DNA of 64,000 nt from Streptomyces albofaciens JCM 4342 (GTDB lineage: Bacteria; Actinomycetota; Actinomycetes; Streptomycetales; Streptomycetaceae). The notes under the pieces were generated by a model. The model saw only the letters and a program-made list of their open reading frames with translations. It had not been told where the DNA came from and did not search any database. The position numbers were made by a program, and so were the translations under genes. Location of the stretch: NCBI RefSeq assembly GCF_008634025.1, contig NZ_PDCM01000002.1:2939001-3003000 (forward strand). The letters are read 5' to 3'. Shown here one piece after another: positions 1-9,753 of this stretch (positions are counted from its first letter, which is position 1; each line of letters opens with the position of its first letter).

Positions 1-107
1 TGCCTGGAGTGAACCTGGGTGGTTGGACGCAACCGGGGCCTCGGTCGCCTGCGGGGAGACCCCTACGTGTCCCCGAGCCCGCGCCGTTCGCGGCTTTCCC
101 GCCGTTG

Positions 108-135
108 GGGCTGGGGACTGCACGGACCCCAGCCC
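108..135 (-). terminator. hairpin downstream of meaB
   Basis: A 9-bp perfect inverted repeat (GGGCTGGGG at 108-116, CCCCAGCCC at 127-135) lies just after the meaB stop. There is no T-tract on the minus strand, which is common for Streptomyces terminators, so function is inferred. The rest of 1-159 shows no convincing gene. Confidence 0.4.
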
Positions 136-159
136 GGCGGCCCCAAGGCCAGGGGCGGT

Positions 160-1128
160 CTACCCCGCCGTCTCCTCCCCCGTAAGCCCGGCGATCAATT
201 CGTCCGCCGCCGCGTACGGGTCCAGTTCGCCCGCCATGATTCGCTCCGCCAGTACGGACAGGCGGCGGTCGCCTCTCAGGTCGCCGATGCGTTCCCGTAG
301 TTGGGTTACGGCGATCGTCTCCACTTCGCGGGCCGCCCTGGCCCGTCGTCGCTCCGCGAGGACTCCTCGCTCCTCGCTCCACGCGCGGTGTTTTTCCAGG
401 GCCTCCACCAGTTCGTCGGTGCCCTGGGCGCGGGCCGCGACCGTTTTGACGATCGGGGGGCGCCAGTCGCCGGGGGCCCTTGCCTCGCCGAGGCCGAGCA
501 TGTGGTTGAGTTCGCGGGCCGTGGCGTCGGCGCCGTCGCGGTCGGCCTTGTTGACCGCGTAGACGTCGCCGATCTCCAGGATTCCGGCCTTGGCGGCCTG
601 GATGCCGTCGCCCATGCCGGGGGCGAGGAGGACCACCGTGGTGTCGGCCTGGGAGGCGATGTCGACCTCGGACTGGCCCACGCCGACGGTTTCCACGAGG
701 ATCACGTCGCAGCCTGCCGCGTCCAGGACGCGGATGGCCTGGGGGGCCGCCCATGCCAGGCCGCCCAGGTGGCCCCGGGTGGCCATGGAGCGGATGTACA
801 CGCCGGGGTCGGAGGCGTGTTCCGACATGCGGACGCGGTCGCCGAGGAGGGCTCCGCCGGAGAAGGGGGAGGACGGGTCGACGGCGAGGACGCCGACCCG
901 TTTGCCCGTTCGGCGGTAGGCGGTGACCAGGGCGGAGGTGGAGGTGGACTTGCCCACGCCGGGGGAGCCGGTCAGGCCCACCACGTAGGCGTTGCCGGCC
1001 AGGGGGGCGAGGGCCGCCATCACTTCGCGCAGTTGCGGGGACGCCCCCTCCACCAGCGAGATCAGCCGGGCCACGGCCCGCGGCCGGCCCTGTCGTGCCT
1101 GTTCCACCAGTTCGGGGACGTCCACCAC
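160..1128 (-). CDS. meaB: MeaB, methylmalonyl-CoA mutase-associated GTPase
   Basis: 322 aa G3E-type P-loop GTPase of the MeaB/ArgK family, which gates cofactor loading and protects adenosylcobalamin-dependent methylmalonyl-CoA mutase. Visible motifs are Walker A GSPGVGKS (residues 54-61), DPSS near 84, ETVGVGQSE (146-154) and the G4 motif NKAD (193-196). The start is GTG at 1128, preceded by a GGGAGGAAC ribosome site. The thiolase gene lies 27 nt upstream on the same strand and the methylmalonyl-CoA epimerase is divergent just beyond it, so the cluster serves propionyl/methylmalonyl-CoA and acetoacetyl-CoA metabolism. No mutase gene is in the window. Confidence 0.95.
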   Translation of the reverse strand: MVDVPELVEQARQGRPRAVARLISLVEGASPQLREVMAALAPLAGNAYVVGLTGSPGVGKSTSTSALVTAYRRTGKRVGVLAVDPSSPFSGGALLGDRVRMSEHASDPGVYIRSMATRGHLGGLAWAAPQAIRVLDAAGCDVILVETVGVGQSEVDIASQADTTVVLLAPGMGDGIQAAKAGILEIGDVYAVNKADRDGADATARELNHMLGLGEARAPGDWRPPIVKTVAARAQGTDELVEALEKHRAWSEERGVLAERRRARAAREVETIAVTQLRERIGDLRGDRRLSVLAERIMAGELDPYAAADELIAGLTGEETAG

Positions 1129-1155
1129 TGCCCAGTTCCTCCCGGTTCGGTTGGC

Positions 1156-2367
1156 TTACTTGCCCGGTACGCGGATGATCAGCGCGTCGCCCTGGCCGCC
1201 GCCGCCGCACAGGGCCGCCGCTCCTACACCGCCGCCGCGCCGGCGCAGCTCCAGGGCGAGGTGGAGGACGATGCGGGCGCCGGACATGCCGATCGGGTGG
1301 CCGAGTGCGATGGCGCCGCCGTTGACGTTCACCTTTTCCGGCGATACGCCGAGGTCCTTCATTGACTGCACGGCCACCGCGGCGAACGCCTCGTTGATCT
1401 CGATCAGGTCAAGATCTTCGACCGAGAGGCCGGACTTGCCCAGTGCATGCCGGATCGCGTTGCTGGGCTGGGACTGGAGGGAATTGTCCGGGCCCGCCAC
1501 GTTGCCGTGGGCGCCGATCTCGGCGATCCAGTCCAGGCCCAGTTCCTGGGCCTTGGCCTTGCTCATGACGACCACCGCGGCGGCGCCGTCGGAGATCTGG
1601 GAGGAGGAGCCGGCGGTGATGGTGCCGTCCTTGGCGAAGGCGGGGCGCAGCTTGGCCAGGGTCTCGGTGGTGGTCTCGCCGCGGATGCCCTCGTCCTTGC
1701 TGAAGACGACCGGCTCGCCCTTGCGCTGCGGGATCTCCACGGGGGTGATCTCCGCCTCGAAGAGGCCGTTCTTCTGGGCGGCGGCGGCGCGCTGGTGGGA
1801 GCGGGCGGCGATCTCGTCCTGCTCGGCGCGGCCGATGCCCAGGCGCGTGTTGTGCTTCTCGGTGGACGCGCCCATCGCGATGTTCTCGTACGCGTCGGTG
1901 AGGCCGTCGTGGGCCATCGAGTCGAGCATCTCGACGGCGCCGTACTTGAAGCCCTCGCGGGACTTGGGCAGCAGGTGGGGCGCGTTGGTCATGGACTCCT
2001 GGCCGCCGGCGACGACCACGTCGAACTCGCCGGCGCGGATCAGCTGGTCGGCGAGCGCGATGGCGTCCAGGCCGGAGAGGCAGACCTTGTTGACGGTCAG
2101 GGTCGGGACGCTCATCGGGATGCCGGCCTTGACGGCGGCCTGGCGGGCGGGGATCTGGCCCGCGCCGGCCTGGAGCACCTGACCCATGATCACGTACTGC
2201 ACCTGGTCGCCGCCGATGCCCGCCCGGTCCAGGGCGGCCTTGATGGCCACGCCCCCCAGGTCGGCGCCGGAGAAGCTGCGCAGGGACCCCAGCAGGCGGC
2301 CCATGGGGGTCCGGGCGCCCGCGACGATCACGGAGGTGGTGCTGGACGTACCGTTCGCTGTCGACAT
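1156..2367 (-). CDS. acetyl-CoA C-acetyltransferase (thiolase)
   Basis: 403 aa, the normal size for a class II thiolase, which makes acetoacetyl-CoA from two acetyl-CoA or cleaves 3-ketoacyl-CoA. The acyl-accepting cysteine is C96 in NKVCLSG, the catalytic histidine H357 in [12 protein letters not shown], and the second cysteine C387 in CGGGGQGDA. No signal peptide or membrane segment is seen. It is probably cotranscribed with meaB (27-nt gap). An AAGGG ribosome site precedes the ATG at 2367. The neighbouring epimerase and MeaB suggest a role in central acyl-CoA supply. Confidence 0.95.
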   Translation of the reverse strand: MSTANGTSSTTSVIVAGARTPMGRLLGSLRSFSGADLGGVAIKAALDRAGIGGDQVQYVIMGQVLQAGAGQIPARQAAVKAGIPMSVPTLTVNKVCLSGLDAIALADQLIRAGEFDVVVAGGQESMTNAPHLLPKSREGFKYGAVEMLDSMAHDGLTDAYENIAMGASTEKHNTRLGIGRAEQDEIAARSHQRAAAAQKNGLFEAEITPVEIPQRKGEPVVFSKDEGIRGETTTETLAKLRPAFAKDGTITAGSSSQISDGAAAVVVMSKAKAQELGLDWIAEIGAHGNVAGPDNSLQSQPSNAIRHALGKSGLSVEDLDLIEINEAFAAVAVQSMKDLGVSPEKVNVNGGAIALGHPIGMSGARIVLHLALELRRRGGGVGAAALCGGGGQGDALIIRVPGK

Positions 2368-2504
2368 CAGCGCGGCCCTTCCTGTACAGGGAGGTTAACG
2401 AGGGTTCCCGTCAATGTACTGAGCGGTAGACGCCGGGTCACCGGGCTGCGGGTGTGATCGCGCGCACGTTGCGTAACCACGCGTGCGGGCGGTGCACTGG
2501 AGGC

Positions 2505-2978
2505 ATGCTGACGCGAATCGACCACATCGGGATCGCCTGCAAGGACCTCGACACCACCGTCGAGTTCTACCGTGCCACGTACGGCTTCGAGGTGTTCCAC
2601 AGCGAGGTCAACGAGGAACAGGGCGTCCGCGAGGCCATGCTGAAGATCAACGATACGTCGGACGGCGGCGCCTCGTACCTCCAGCTCCTGGAACCGACCC
2701 GGGAGGACTCCGCGGTGGGCAAGTGGCTCGCCAAGAACGGGGAGGGAGTGCATCACATCGCCTTCGGCACCGCGGACGTGGACGGGGACGCGGAGGCCGT
2801 CCGGGAGAAGGGGGTCCGGGTGCTCTACGACGAACCGCGGGTGGGTTCCATGGGGTCGCGGATCACTTTTCTGCACCCCAAGGACTGCCACGGCGTGCTG
2901 ACCGAACTGGTCACCGCGGCGCCCCACGAGGGAACTGCCGCCCCCGCTTCCACGTCTCCCTCGACGACAGAGCACTGA
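2505..2978 (+). CDS. mce: methylmalonyl-CoA epimerase
   Basis: 157 aa VOC-fold (glyoxalase-like) protein interconverting (2R)- and (2S)-methylmalonyl-CoA. Metal ligands expected for the family can be placed at H7, Q60, H84 and E134, matching the His-Gln-His-Glu set and spacing of the Propionibacterium enzyme. I chose ATG 2505 (MLTRIDHIG) over the upstream in-frame codon because the family begins here and GGAGG (2499-2503) sits just before it, although the spacing is short. It is divergent from the thiolase/meaB pair and precedes scy, with a 199-bp gap. Confidence 0.95.
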   Translation: MLTRIDHIGIACKDLDTTVEFYRATYGFEVFHSEVNEEQGVREAMLKINDTSDGGASYLQLLEPTREDSAVGKWLAKNGEGVHHIAFGTADVDGDAEAVREKGVRVLYDEPRVGSMGSRITFLHPKDCHGVLTELVTAAPHEGTAAPASTSPSTTEH

Positions 2979-3177
2979 CCTTTCCCTTCCCCGGCCGGTA
3001 GAGTGCATCTTCGGCCGGGGGCCGGGTCGGGGCTCGGTCCACACTCCGCCGATGATCTGACACCATTTCTTCGGAAGGGTCAGCTCCAGTACGCGTCCCG
3101 CACGAGGCATTTCGGGCTGCGCACGAGCAGATGGGAGCCGGCCGCCACCATGACCAGGGGACGGATGGGACCGCGCA

Positions 3178-6100
3178 GTGCGGGGCAACGACCGCTACGA
3201 GGCTGACGACCACCTCTCGCAGTTCGAGGCCGAGATGGAGCGGCTGAAGACGGAGCGGGACAAGGCGGTCCAGCACGCCGACGACCTCGGCTACCAGGTC
3301 GAGGTGTTGCGAGCCAAGCTCCATGAGGCGCGGCGCACCATCGCGTCCCGCCCCGCTTACGACAACGTCAGCCACCAGGCCGAGCAGCTGCTGCGCAACG
3401 CCCAGATCCAGGCCGACCAGTTGCGTACGGACGCCGAACGCGAGGTGCGCGAGGCGCGCGCCCAGACGCAGCGGCTGCTGCAGGAGCAGGCCGAGCGCCA
3501 GGCGCGCATGGAGGCCGACCTGCACGCCGAGGCGGTCGAGCGGCGCCGCCGGCTGGACGAGGAGCTGAACGAGCGCCGCCAGACCGTCGAGTCGCACGTC
3601 AACGAGAACGTGGCCTGGGCGGAGCAGCTGCGCTCCCGTACGGAGGCGCAGGCGCGCCGCCTGATGGACGAGACGCGCGCCGAGGCCGAGCAGGCGCTGG
3701 CCGCCGCCCGCGCCGAGGCGCAGCGGCTGGCCGAGCAGACCCGCGCCCGGCTGGGCAGCGAGGCCGAGCAGGCCCGCGCCGAGGCCGACGCGATCCTGCG
3801 GCGGGCCCGTACGGACGCCGAGCGCCTGCTGAACGCCGCCTCCACCCAGGCCCAGGAGGCCACGGACCAGGCCGAACAGCTGCGGACCAGCGTCGGTTCG
3901 GAGACCGAGGAGGCGCGGCGGCAGGCCGCGGAGCTGACGCGCACCGCCGAGGCCCGGATGCAGGAGGCCGACCGCGCGCTGCGCGAGGCCCGCGCCGAGG
4001 CCGAGAAGCTGGTCACCGAGGCGCAGGAGAGCGCCACCAAGCGGCTGTCGGCCGCCGAGTCGGACCAGGAGCAGCGGCTGCGGACCGCCAAGGCGGAGAT
4101 CGCCCGGCTGGTCGCCGAGGCCACGAAGGAGGCCGACGCGCTCAAGGCGGAGGCCGAGCAGCTGCGCGCGGACGCCCGTGCGGAGGCCGAGCGGCTGGTC
4201 GCCGAGGCGCAGGAGGCCGCCAGGTCCAAGGCGGCGGAGGACTCCGCGGCGCAGCTGGCGAAGGCCGCGCGGACCGCCGAGGAGGTGCTGTCCAAGGCGG
4301 CCGAGGACGCCAAGGCCACCACCCGGGCCGCCGCCGAGGAGGCCGAGCGGGTCCGCCGGGAGGCCGAGGCCGAGGCGGACCGGCTGCGCGGTGAGGCGCA
4401 CGACACCGCCGAGCAGCTCAAGGGCGCCGCCAAGGACGACACCAAGGAGTACCGCGCCAAGACCGTCGAGCTCCAGGAGGAGGCGCGGCGGCTGCGCGGC
4501 GAGGCCGAGCAGCTGCGGGCCGAGGCGGTCGACGAGGGCGACCGGATCCGGGCCGAGGCGCGCCGCGAGGCCGTCCAGCAGATCGAGGAGGCGGCCGGTA
4601 CCGCCGAGGAGCTGCTGGCCAAGGCGAAGTCCGACGCCGAGGAGACGCGGTCGGGCGCCGGCGCGGAGAGCGAGCGGATCCGCACCGAGGCCATCGAGCG
4701 GGCCACGGCCCTGCGCAAGCAGGCCGAGGAGGTGCTGGAGCGCGCCCGCGCGGAGGCCGAGGAGCTGCGCGGCGAGAGCGAGGAGGCCGCCGCCGCGCTG
4801 AAGGCCGAGGCCGAGGAGGCCGCCCGGCAGCTGCGTACGGAGGCCGAGGAGGCCGTCGCCGAGCGCCGCACCGAGGCGCAGGAGGAGCTGGACCGGCTCC
4901 GGGCCGAGGCCGCGGAGAAGGTCAACGCCGCCGAGGAGGCGCTGCACGACGCCCGCGCCGAGGCCGAGAAGCTGCGCCGGGAGGCGCAGGAGGAGGCCGC
5001 CAAGCTCAAGGCCGAGTCGGCGGAGCGGCTGCGGACGCTCCAGCAGCAGGCCGAGGAGGAGGCCGAGCGGCTGCGTTCGGAGGCGGCGACCGACGCGTCC
5101 GCCGCGCGCGCCGAGGGCGAGTCCGTGGCCGTACGGCTGCGCAGTGACGCCGCCGCCGAGGCGGAGCGCCTGAAGACCGAGGCCCAGGAGACCGCGGACC
5201 GGGTGCGTGCCGAGGCGGCCGCCGCCGCGGAGCGCACGGGTGCCGAGGCCGCCGAGGCGCTGGCCGCCGCCCAGGAGGAGGCGGCCCGCCGCCGCCGGGA
5301 GGCCGAGGAGCTGCTCGGCGAGGCCCGCGACGAGGCCCACCAGGAGCGCACCGCCGCGCGCGAGCAGAGCGAGGAGCTGCTGGCCTCGGCCCGCAAGCGG
5401 GTCGCCGAGGCGCAGGAGGAGGCGGAGCGGCTGGTCGAGGAGGCCGAGCGGCGCGCCGCCGAGCTGGTCGCCGCGGCCGAGCAGACCGCCCAGCAGGTGC
5501 GGGACGCGGTCGCCGGGCTGCACGAGCAGGCCGAGGAGGAGATCGCCGGGCTGCGCTCGGCCGCCGAGCACGCCGCGGAGCGGACGCGGACCGAGGCGCA
5601 GGAGGAGGCCGACCGGGTACGGGCCGACGCGTACGCGGAGCGCGAGCGCGCCTCCGAGGACGCGGCCCGCACCCGCCGCGAGGCCCAGGAGGAGGCCGAG
5701 GCCGCCAAGGCGCTCGCCGACCGCACGGTCGCCGAGGCCATCGCGGAGGCCGAGCGGCTGCGCGCGGAGGCCGACAGCACCCTCGACGAGGCGCGCGAGG
5801 CGGCCGGCAAGGCCCGTACGGACGCCGCCGAGCAGGCCGACAGCCTGATCGCGGAGGCCACCGCGCAGGCCGAGAAGATGGTGGCGGACGCCTCCGCCAA
5901 GGCGCAGCAGCTGCGTACGGACGCGTCCGACGCGCTGGCCTCGGCCGAGCAGGACGCCAACCGGGCCCGCGCGGAGGCCCGCAACGACGCCAACCGGATG
6001 CGTTCGGACGCCGCCGAGCAGGTGGACCAGCTGCTCACCGAGGCCCGCGCGGAGGCCGAGCGGATCGTCACCGAGGCGACCGAGCTGACCTCGTCGGCGC

Positions 6101-7422
6101 AGGACGACGCGGACCGCACGGTGCGCGAGGGCCGGGAGGCCGCCGAGCGGCTGCGCGCCGAGGGCGAGCAGCGGGCCGCGGAGCTGGTCGCGGAGGCGAC
6201 CGCCGAGGCCGAGCGGCTGCGGGCGGAGGCGGCCGAGGCGCTGGAGACCGCGCGCCAGGAGGCGGAGCGGATCGGCGACGAGGCGCGCGAGGCGGCGAAC
6301 AAGACCCGTTCGGACGCCGCCGAGCAGGCCGACACGCTGATCTCGGAGGCGGGCAGCGAGGCCGAGCGGCTGCGCGCGGACGCCGCGGAGACCGTGGCGG
6401 GCGCCGAGCGGGACGCGGACCGCACCCGCGCCGACGCCCGCGAGCAGGCCGACCGGATGATCGCCGAGGCCACCGCGGAGGCGGACCGGCTGCGCGCGGA
6501 GGCGGCGGAGACCGTCACCTCGGCGCAGGAGCACGCCACCCGTACGCGTGCCGAGTCCGAGCGGATCAAGGAGGAGGCCGAGGCGGAGGCCGACCGGCTG
6601 CGCACCGAGGCACTGGAGGAGTCGGAGCAGACGGTCGACGCGGCCCGCAAGGACGCGGCGCAGCGCCGCGCGGACGCCGCCGAGCAGGCCGACCAGCTGA
6701 TCGCCAAGGCGCAGGAGGAGGCGCTGAAGGCGGCGACCGCCGCCGAGGAGCAGGCCGACACGATGGTCGGCGCGGCCCGCAAGGAGGCCGAGCGGATCGT
6801 CGCGGAGGCCACCGCCGAGGGCAACGGGTTCGTCGAGAAGGCCCGTACGGACGCGGACACGCTGCTCAGCGAGGCCCGTGGGGACGCCACCGCGATAAGG
6901 GAGCGCGCCGAGGAGCTGCGCAGCCGTATCGAGAGCGAGGTCGAGGAGCTGCACGAGCGGGCCCGCCGGGAGTCCGCCGAGACGATGAAGAACGCCGGGG
7001 AGCGGGTCGACAAGCTGATCGCGCAGGCCACTCAGCAGCAGGCGGAGGCCGAGGAGAAGGCCAAGCGCATGGTGTCGGACGCCAGCAGCGAGGCCAGCAA
7101 GGTCCGCATCGCCGCGGTGAAGAAGGCGGAGGGGCTGCTCAAGGAGGCCGAGCAGAAGAAGGCCGAGGCCGTACGGGAGTCGGAGCGGATGCGCGCCGAG
7201 GCCCGCGCGGAGGCGGAGCGGATCGTCGAGGAGGGCAAGCGCGAGCTGGAGGTGCTCGTGCGGCGCCGCAAGGACATCAACGCGGAGATCTCCCGTGTCC
7301 AGGACGTGCTGGAGGCGTTGGAATCTTTCGAGGCGCCGTCGAACGGTGGTGGCAAGGAAGGGGCGAAGGCTGCCGCGGGAGCGGGCGCAACTCGTTCGAG
7401 TGGCAAGCAGTCTGAGGGGTAG
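3178..7422 (+). CDS. scy: Scy, polarity-determining coiled-coil protein
   Basis: 1414 aa, almost entirely Ala/Glu/Arg-rich coiled coil with repeated AEAERLRAEA-like segments. The N-terminus (MRGNDRYEADDHLSQFEAEM) precedes a DivIVA-like stretch followed by the long rod. Scy is the Streptomyces scaffold that assembles with DivIVA and FilP at hyphal tips to set polar growth. Identity rests on composition, length, the N-terminal sequence and the immediate filP neighbour. From memory the S. coelicolor protein is about 1.3 kaa, so this copy looks somewhat longer; repeat-number variation would explain that. The start is GTG 3178. The periodic GCC-GAG codon pattern leaves the opposite strand open over the same span, and those ORFs are shadows. 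Confidence 0.92.
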   Translation: MRGNDRYEADDHLSQFEAEMERLKTERDKAVQHADDLGYQVEVLRAKLHEARRTIASRPAYDNVSHQAEQLLRNAQIQADQLRTDAEREVREARAQTQRLLQEQAERQARMEADLHAEAVERRRRLDEELNERRQTVESHVNENVAWAEQLRSRTEAQARRLMDETRAEAEQALAAARAEAQRLAEQTRARLGSEAEQARAEADAILRRARTDAERLLNAASTQAQEATDQAEQLRTSVGSETEEARRQAAELTRTAEARMQEADRALREARAEAEKLVTEAQESATKRLSAAESDQEQRLRTAKAEIARLVAEATKEADALKAEAEQLRADARAEAERLVAEAQEAARSKAAEDSAAQLAKAARTAEEVLSKAAEDAKATTRAAAEEAERVRREAEAEADRLRGEAHDTAEQLKGAAKDDTKEYRAKTVELQEEARRLRGEAEQLRAEAVDEGDRIRAEARREAVQQIEEAAGTAEELLAKAKSDAEETRSGAGAESERIRTEAIERATALRKQAEEVLERARAEAEELRGESEEAAAALKAEAEEAARQLRTEAEEAVAERRTEAQEELDRLRAEAAEKVNAAEEALHDARAEAEKLRREAQEEAAKLKAESAERLRTLQQQAEEEAERLRSEAATDASAARAEGESVAVRLRSDAAAEAERLKTEAQETADRVRAEAAAAAERTGAEAAEALAAAQEEAARRRREAEELLGEARDEAHQERTAAREQSEELLASARKRVAEAQEEAERLVEEAERRAAELVAAAEQTAQQVRDAVAGLHEQAEEEIAGLRSAAEHAAERTRTEAQEEADRVRADAYAERERASEDAARTRREAQEEAEAAKALADRTVAEAIAEAERLRAEADSTLDEAREAAGKARTDAAEQADSLIAEATAQAEKMVADASAKAQQLRTDASDALASAEQDANRARAEARNDANRMRSDAAEQVDQLLTEARAEAERIVTEATELTSSAQDDADRTVREGREAAERLRAEGEQRAAELVAEATAEAERLRAEAAEALETARQEAERIGDEAREAANKTRSDAAEQADTLISEAGSEAERLRADAAETVAGAERDADRTRADAREQADRMIAEATAEADRLRAEAAETVTSAQEHATRTRAESERIKEEAEAEADRLRTEALEESEQTVDAARKDAAQRRADAAEQADQLIAKAQEEALKAATAAEEQADTMVGAARKEAERIVAEATAEGNGFVEKARTDADTLLSEARGDATAIRERAEELRSRIESEVEELHERARRESAETMKNAGERVDKLIAQATQQQAEAEEKAKRMVSDASSEASKVRIAAVKKAEGLLKEAEQKKAEAVRESERMRAEARAEAERIVEEGKRELEVLVRRRKDINAEISRVQDVLEALESFEAPSNGGGKEGAKAAAGAGATRSSGKQSEG

Positions 7423-7490
7423 CCACCCAAATGAGGGGCCATTCTCCACTTCAAACGCGCAATGACTCGATGACACGCCGTTGCGGCCCC

Positions 7491-7496
7491 TAGGAT
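7491..7496 (+). promoter_or_regulatory. putative filP -10 box
   Basis: TAGGAT, matching TANNNT, lies 40 nt before the filP ATG, with an AGGAA ribosome site between them. No convincing -35 is seen. It suggests filP can be transcribed separately from scy. Confidence 0.3.
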
Positions 7497-7536
7497 TCCC
7501 TTTATCACCTCACCGGTCTCTTTCGACAGGAACCCC

Positions 7537-8475
7537 ATGAGCGACACTTCCTCCCCCTACGGCTTCGAGCTCGTGCGGCGTGGGTACGACCGCGGTCAGG
7601 TGGACGACCGCATCTCGAAGCTGGTCGCCGACCGCGACAGCGCCCTGGCCCGCATCACCTCCCTGGAGAAGCGGATCGAGGAGCTGCACCTCGAAACGCA
7701 GAACGCCCAGGCCCAGGTCAACGACGCCGAACCGTCCTACGCGGGCCTCGGCGCGCGCGTGGAGAAGATCCTCCGGCTCGCGGAGGAAGAGGCGAAGGAC
7801 CTGCGCGAGGAGGCCCGGCGGGCCGCCGAGCAGCACCGCGAACTGGCCGAGTCGGCCGCCCAGCAGGTCCGCAACGACGCCGAGCAGTTCGCGTCGGAGC
7901 GCAAGGCGAAGGCCGAGGACGAGGGCGCCCGCATCGTCGAGAAGGCGCAGGGCGAGGCGACCGCGCTGCGTGCCGAGGCGCAGAAGGACGCGCAGTCCAA
8001 GCGGGAGGAGGCGGACGCCCTCTTCGAGGAGACCCGCGCCAAGGCCGCGCAGGCCGCCGCGGACTTCGAGACCAACCTCGCCAAGCGCCGCGAGCAGTCC
8101 GAGCGGGACCTGGCCTCGCGTCAGGCCAAGGCCGAGAAGCGGCTCGCGGAGATCGAGCACCGGGCCGAGCAGCTGCGGCTGGAGGCCGAGAAGCTGCGCA
8201 CGGACGCGGAGCGCCGGGCCCGCCAGACGGTGGAGACGGCGCAGCGCCAGGCCGAGGACATCGTGGCCGACGCGAACGCCAAGGCGGACCGGATCCGCAG
8301 CGAGTCCGAGCGGGAGCTGGCGGCGCTGACCAACCGCCGGGACTCGATCAACGCCCAGCTGACGAACGTCCGCGAGATGCTCGCCACGCTGACCGGAGCG
8401 GCGGTCGCCGCGGCCGGCACCCCGGCGGACGAGGAGCCCATTTCCCGCGGCGTCCCGGCGCAGCAGTCGCGCTGA
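7537..8475 (+). CDS. filP: FilP, intermediate-filament-like coiled-coil protein
   Basis: 312 aa coiled-coil protein that polymerises into filaments giving mechanical strength to hyphae and works with Scy and DivIVA in the tip-organising centre. A short globular head (SPYGFELVRRGYDRGQVDDR) resembling the DivIVA N-terminal motif is followed by a rod from about residue 20 to 285 and a short unstructured Gly/Pro tail. The length matches known FilP. ATG 7537 has the ribosome site ACAGGAA. It lies 115 bp after scy, the conserved Streptomyces arrangement, and a strong hairpin terminator follows at 8571-8620. Confidence 0.95.
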   Translation: MSDTSSPYGFELVRRGYDRGQVDDRISKLVADRDSALARITSLEKRIEELHLETQNAQAQVNDAEPSYAGLGARVEKILRLAEEEAKDLREEARRAAEQHRELAESAAQQVRNDAEQFASERKAKAEDEGARIVEKAQGEATALRAEAQKDAQSKREEADALFEETRAKAAQAAADFETNLAKRREQSERDLASRQAKAEKRLAEIEHRAEQLRLEAEKLRTDAERRARQTVETAQRQAEDIVADANAKADRIRSESERELAALTNRRDSINAQLTNVREMLATLTGAAVAAAGTPADEEPISRGVPAQQSR

Positions 8476-8570
8476 GGCGCCGTTCGCCGTTGTGACGCCG
8501 GTGCGGCCGGTGGGCCTTCGCGGCCCGCACCCGTGACGGCCGGTACTGCGCCCGACGGCGGCAGACGCGC

Positions 8571-8620
8571 TCCGCCCGCCCCGCCTCTCTTCGGAGGCCG
8601 GGCGGGCGGAATGCTTTTTT
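8571..8620 (+). terminator. rho-independent terminator after filP
   Basis: An 11-bp stem, TCCGCCCGCCC (8571-8581) and GGGCGGGCGGA (8600-8610), encloses a smaller GCCTC/GAGGC hairpin and is followed by TTTTTT at 8615-8620. It is a textbook intrinsic terminator. Confidence 0.9.
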
Positions 8621-8697
8621 CAACAGTCGTACGACCTGACCCGCACCCCGCGGGCGGCGCCCGGTACGCCCGAGATGCGGGGTTCCTGGCCCCCGCT

Positions 8698-8703
8698 TAG
8701 CGT
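8698..8703 (+). promoter_or_regulatory. -10 box for a probable leaderless transcript
   Basis: TAGCGT lies 7 nt before the ATG at 8711, and there is no Shine-Dalgarno sequence. This TANNNT-N7-ATG layout is typical of leaderless Streptomyces mRNAs. The -35 is not recognisable. Confidence 0.45.
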
Positions 8704-8710
8704 GCTGTAC

Positions 8711-9751
8711 ATGATCGAAGTCGAGGGGCTGACCAAGCGTTACGGCGACAAGCTCGCCGTGGACGGGCTGACCTTCACCGTACGGCCCGGGGCCGTCACC
8801 GGGTTCCTCGGCCCGAACGGCGCCGGCAAATCGACGACCATGCGGATGATGCTCGACCTGGACCATCCGACGTCGGGACGGGTCCGTATCGACGGCCGCC
8901 GCTACCGGCAGCTGTCCGACCCCCTGGCCTCCCTCGGCGCCCTGCTGGACGCCAAGGCCGTGCACGGCGGCCGCAGCGCCTACCACCACCTGCTGTGCCT
9001 GGCGCAGAGCAACGGCATCCCGCGCGCCCGCGTCCACGAGGTGCTGGACACGGTGGGGCTGACCCCGGTGGCCAAGAAGCGCTCCAAGGGCTTCTCGCTG
9101 GGCATGGGCCAGCGCCTGGGCATCGCGGCGGCGCTGCTCGGCGATCCCCGCATCCTCATGTTCGACGAGCCGGTCAACGGCCTCGACCCCGAGGGCATCC
9201 ACTGGATCCGCAACCTGATGAAGGGTCTGGCCGCCCAGGGCCGGACGGTGTTCGTCTCCTCGCACCTGATGAGCGAGATGGCGCTGACCGCCGAGCACCT
9301 GATCGTCATCGGGCAGGGCCGGCTGCTGGCGGACACCTCGATGGCCCGGTTCATCCAGGAGAACTCCCGCTCGTACGTACGGATGCGGTCGCCGGAGCGC
9401 GAGCGGCTGCTCGACGTGCTCGGGGAGGCCGGGTACGCAGCGGTGCCGGCCGGCGACGCGGTGGAGATCGACGGGGCGAGCGCCGCCGACCTGGGCGAGC
9501 TGGCCGCGCGGCAGCGGCTCGTCCTGCACGAGCTGAGCCCGCAGCAGGCCTCGCTGGAGGAGGCGTTCATGCAGCTGACCGCCGGTTCGGTGGAGTACCA
9601 CGCGCATACGACGGACGCGCCGCGGGCGGCGGACGGCGGCGTTCCGGCGGGCGCGGCGCCACCGCCGGGGGCTCCGGACGTACCGGGGGCACCGGGCACG
9701 CAGCCCGGCGGCTGGGGTGCCGACTGGCGGAACAAGAAGCGAGGGGTGTGA
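8711..9751 (+). CDS. ABC transporter ATP-binding protein (module 1)
   Basis: 346 aa cytoplasmic ATPase of the BcrA/DRA-type ABC-2 exporter family. Walker A is GPNGAGKST near residues 36-44, the signature is the variant FSLGMGQRLG rather than LSGGQ, and Walker B is ILMFDEPVNGLDPEG. After the ATPase fold comes a family-specific C-terminal domain and a Pro/Ala/Gly-rich tail (about residues 310-340). I start at ATG 8711 (MIEVEGLTKRYG) because upstream in-frame sequence is not family-like. The permease ATG is 3 nt after the stop. The substrate is unknown. It is closely related to the ATPase at 10680, so the two modules look duplicated. Confidence 0.9.
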   Translation: MIEVEGLTKRYGDKLAVDGLTFTVRPGAVTGFLGPNGAGKSTTMRMMLDLDHPTSGRVRIDGRRYRQLSDPLASLGALLDAKAVHGGRSAYHHLLCLAQSNGIPRARVHEVLDTVGLTPVAKKRSKGFSLGMGQRLGIAAALLGDPRILMFDEPVNGLDPEGIHWIRNLMKGLAAQGRTVFVSSHLMSEMALTAEHLIVIGQGRLLADTSMARFIQENSRSYVRMRSPERERLLDVLGEAGYAAVPAGDAVEIDGASAADLGELAARQRLVLHELSPQQASLEEAFMQLTAGSVEYHAHTTDAPRAADGGVPAGAAPPPGAPDVPGAPGTQPGGWGADWRNKKRGV

Positions 9752-9753
9752 CG

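Noticed and set aside
19..562. Plus-strand frames at the left edge
   Set aside because: They overlap meaB antisense and have no ribosome site or recognisable domain.
3357..7031. 1224-aa Ser/Ala/Arg-rich minus-strand frame within scy
   Set aside because: A second shadow of the same repeat; no start signal or family resemblance.
2911..7476. 1521-aa open frame antisense to scy
   Set aside because: It is the mirror of the periodic Ala/Glu codon pattern of scy; composition is Leu/Arg/Gly-rich without any domain, and it overlaps two real genes.
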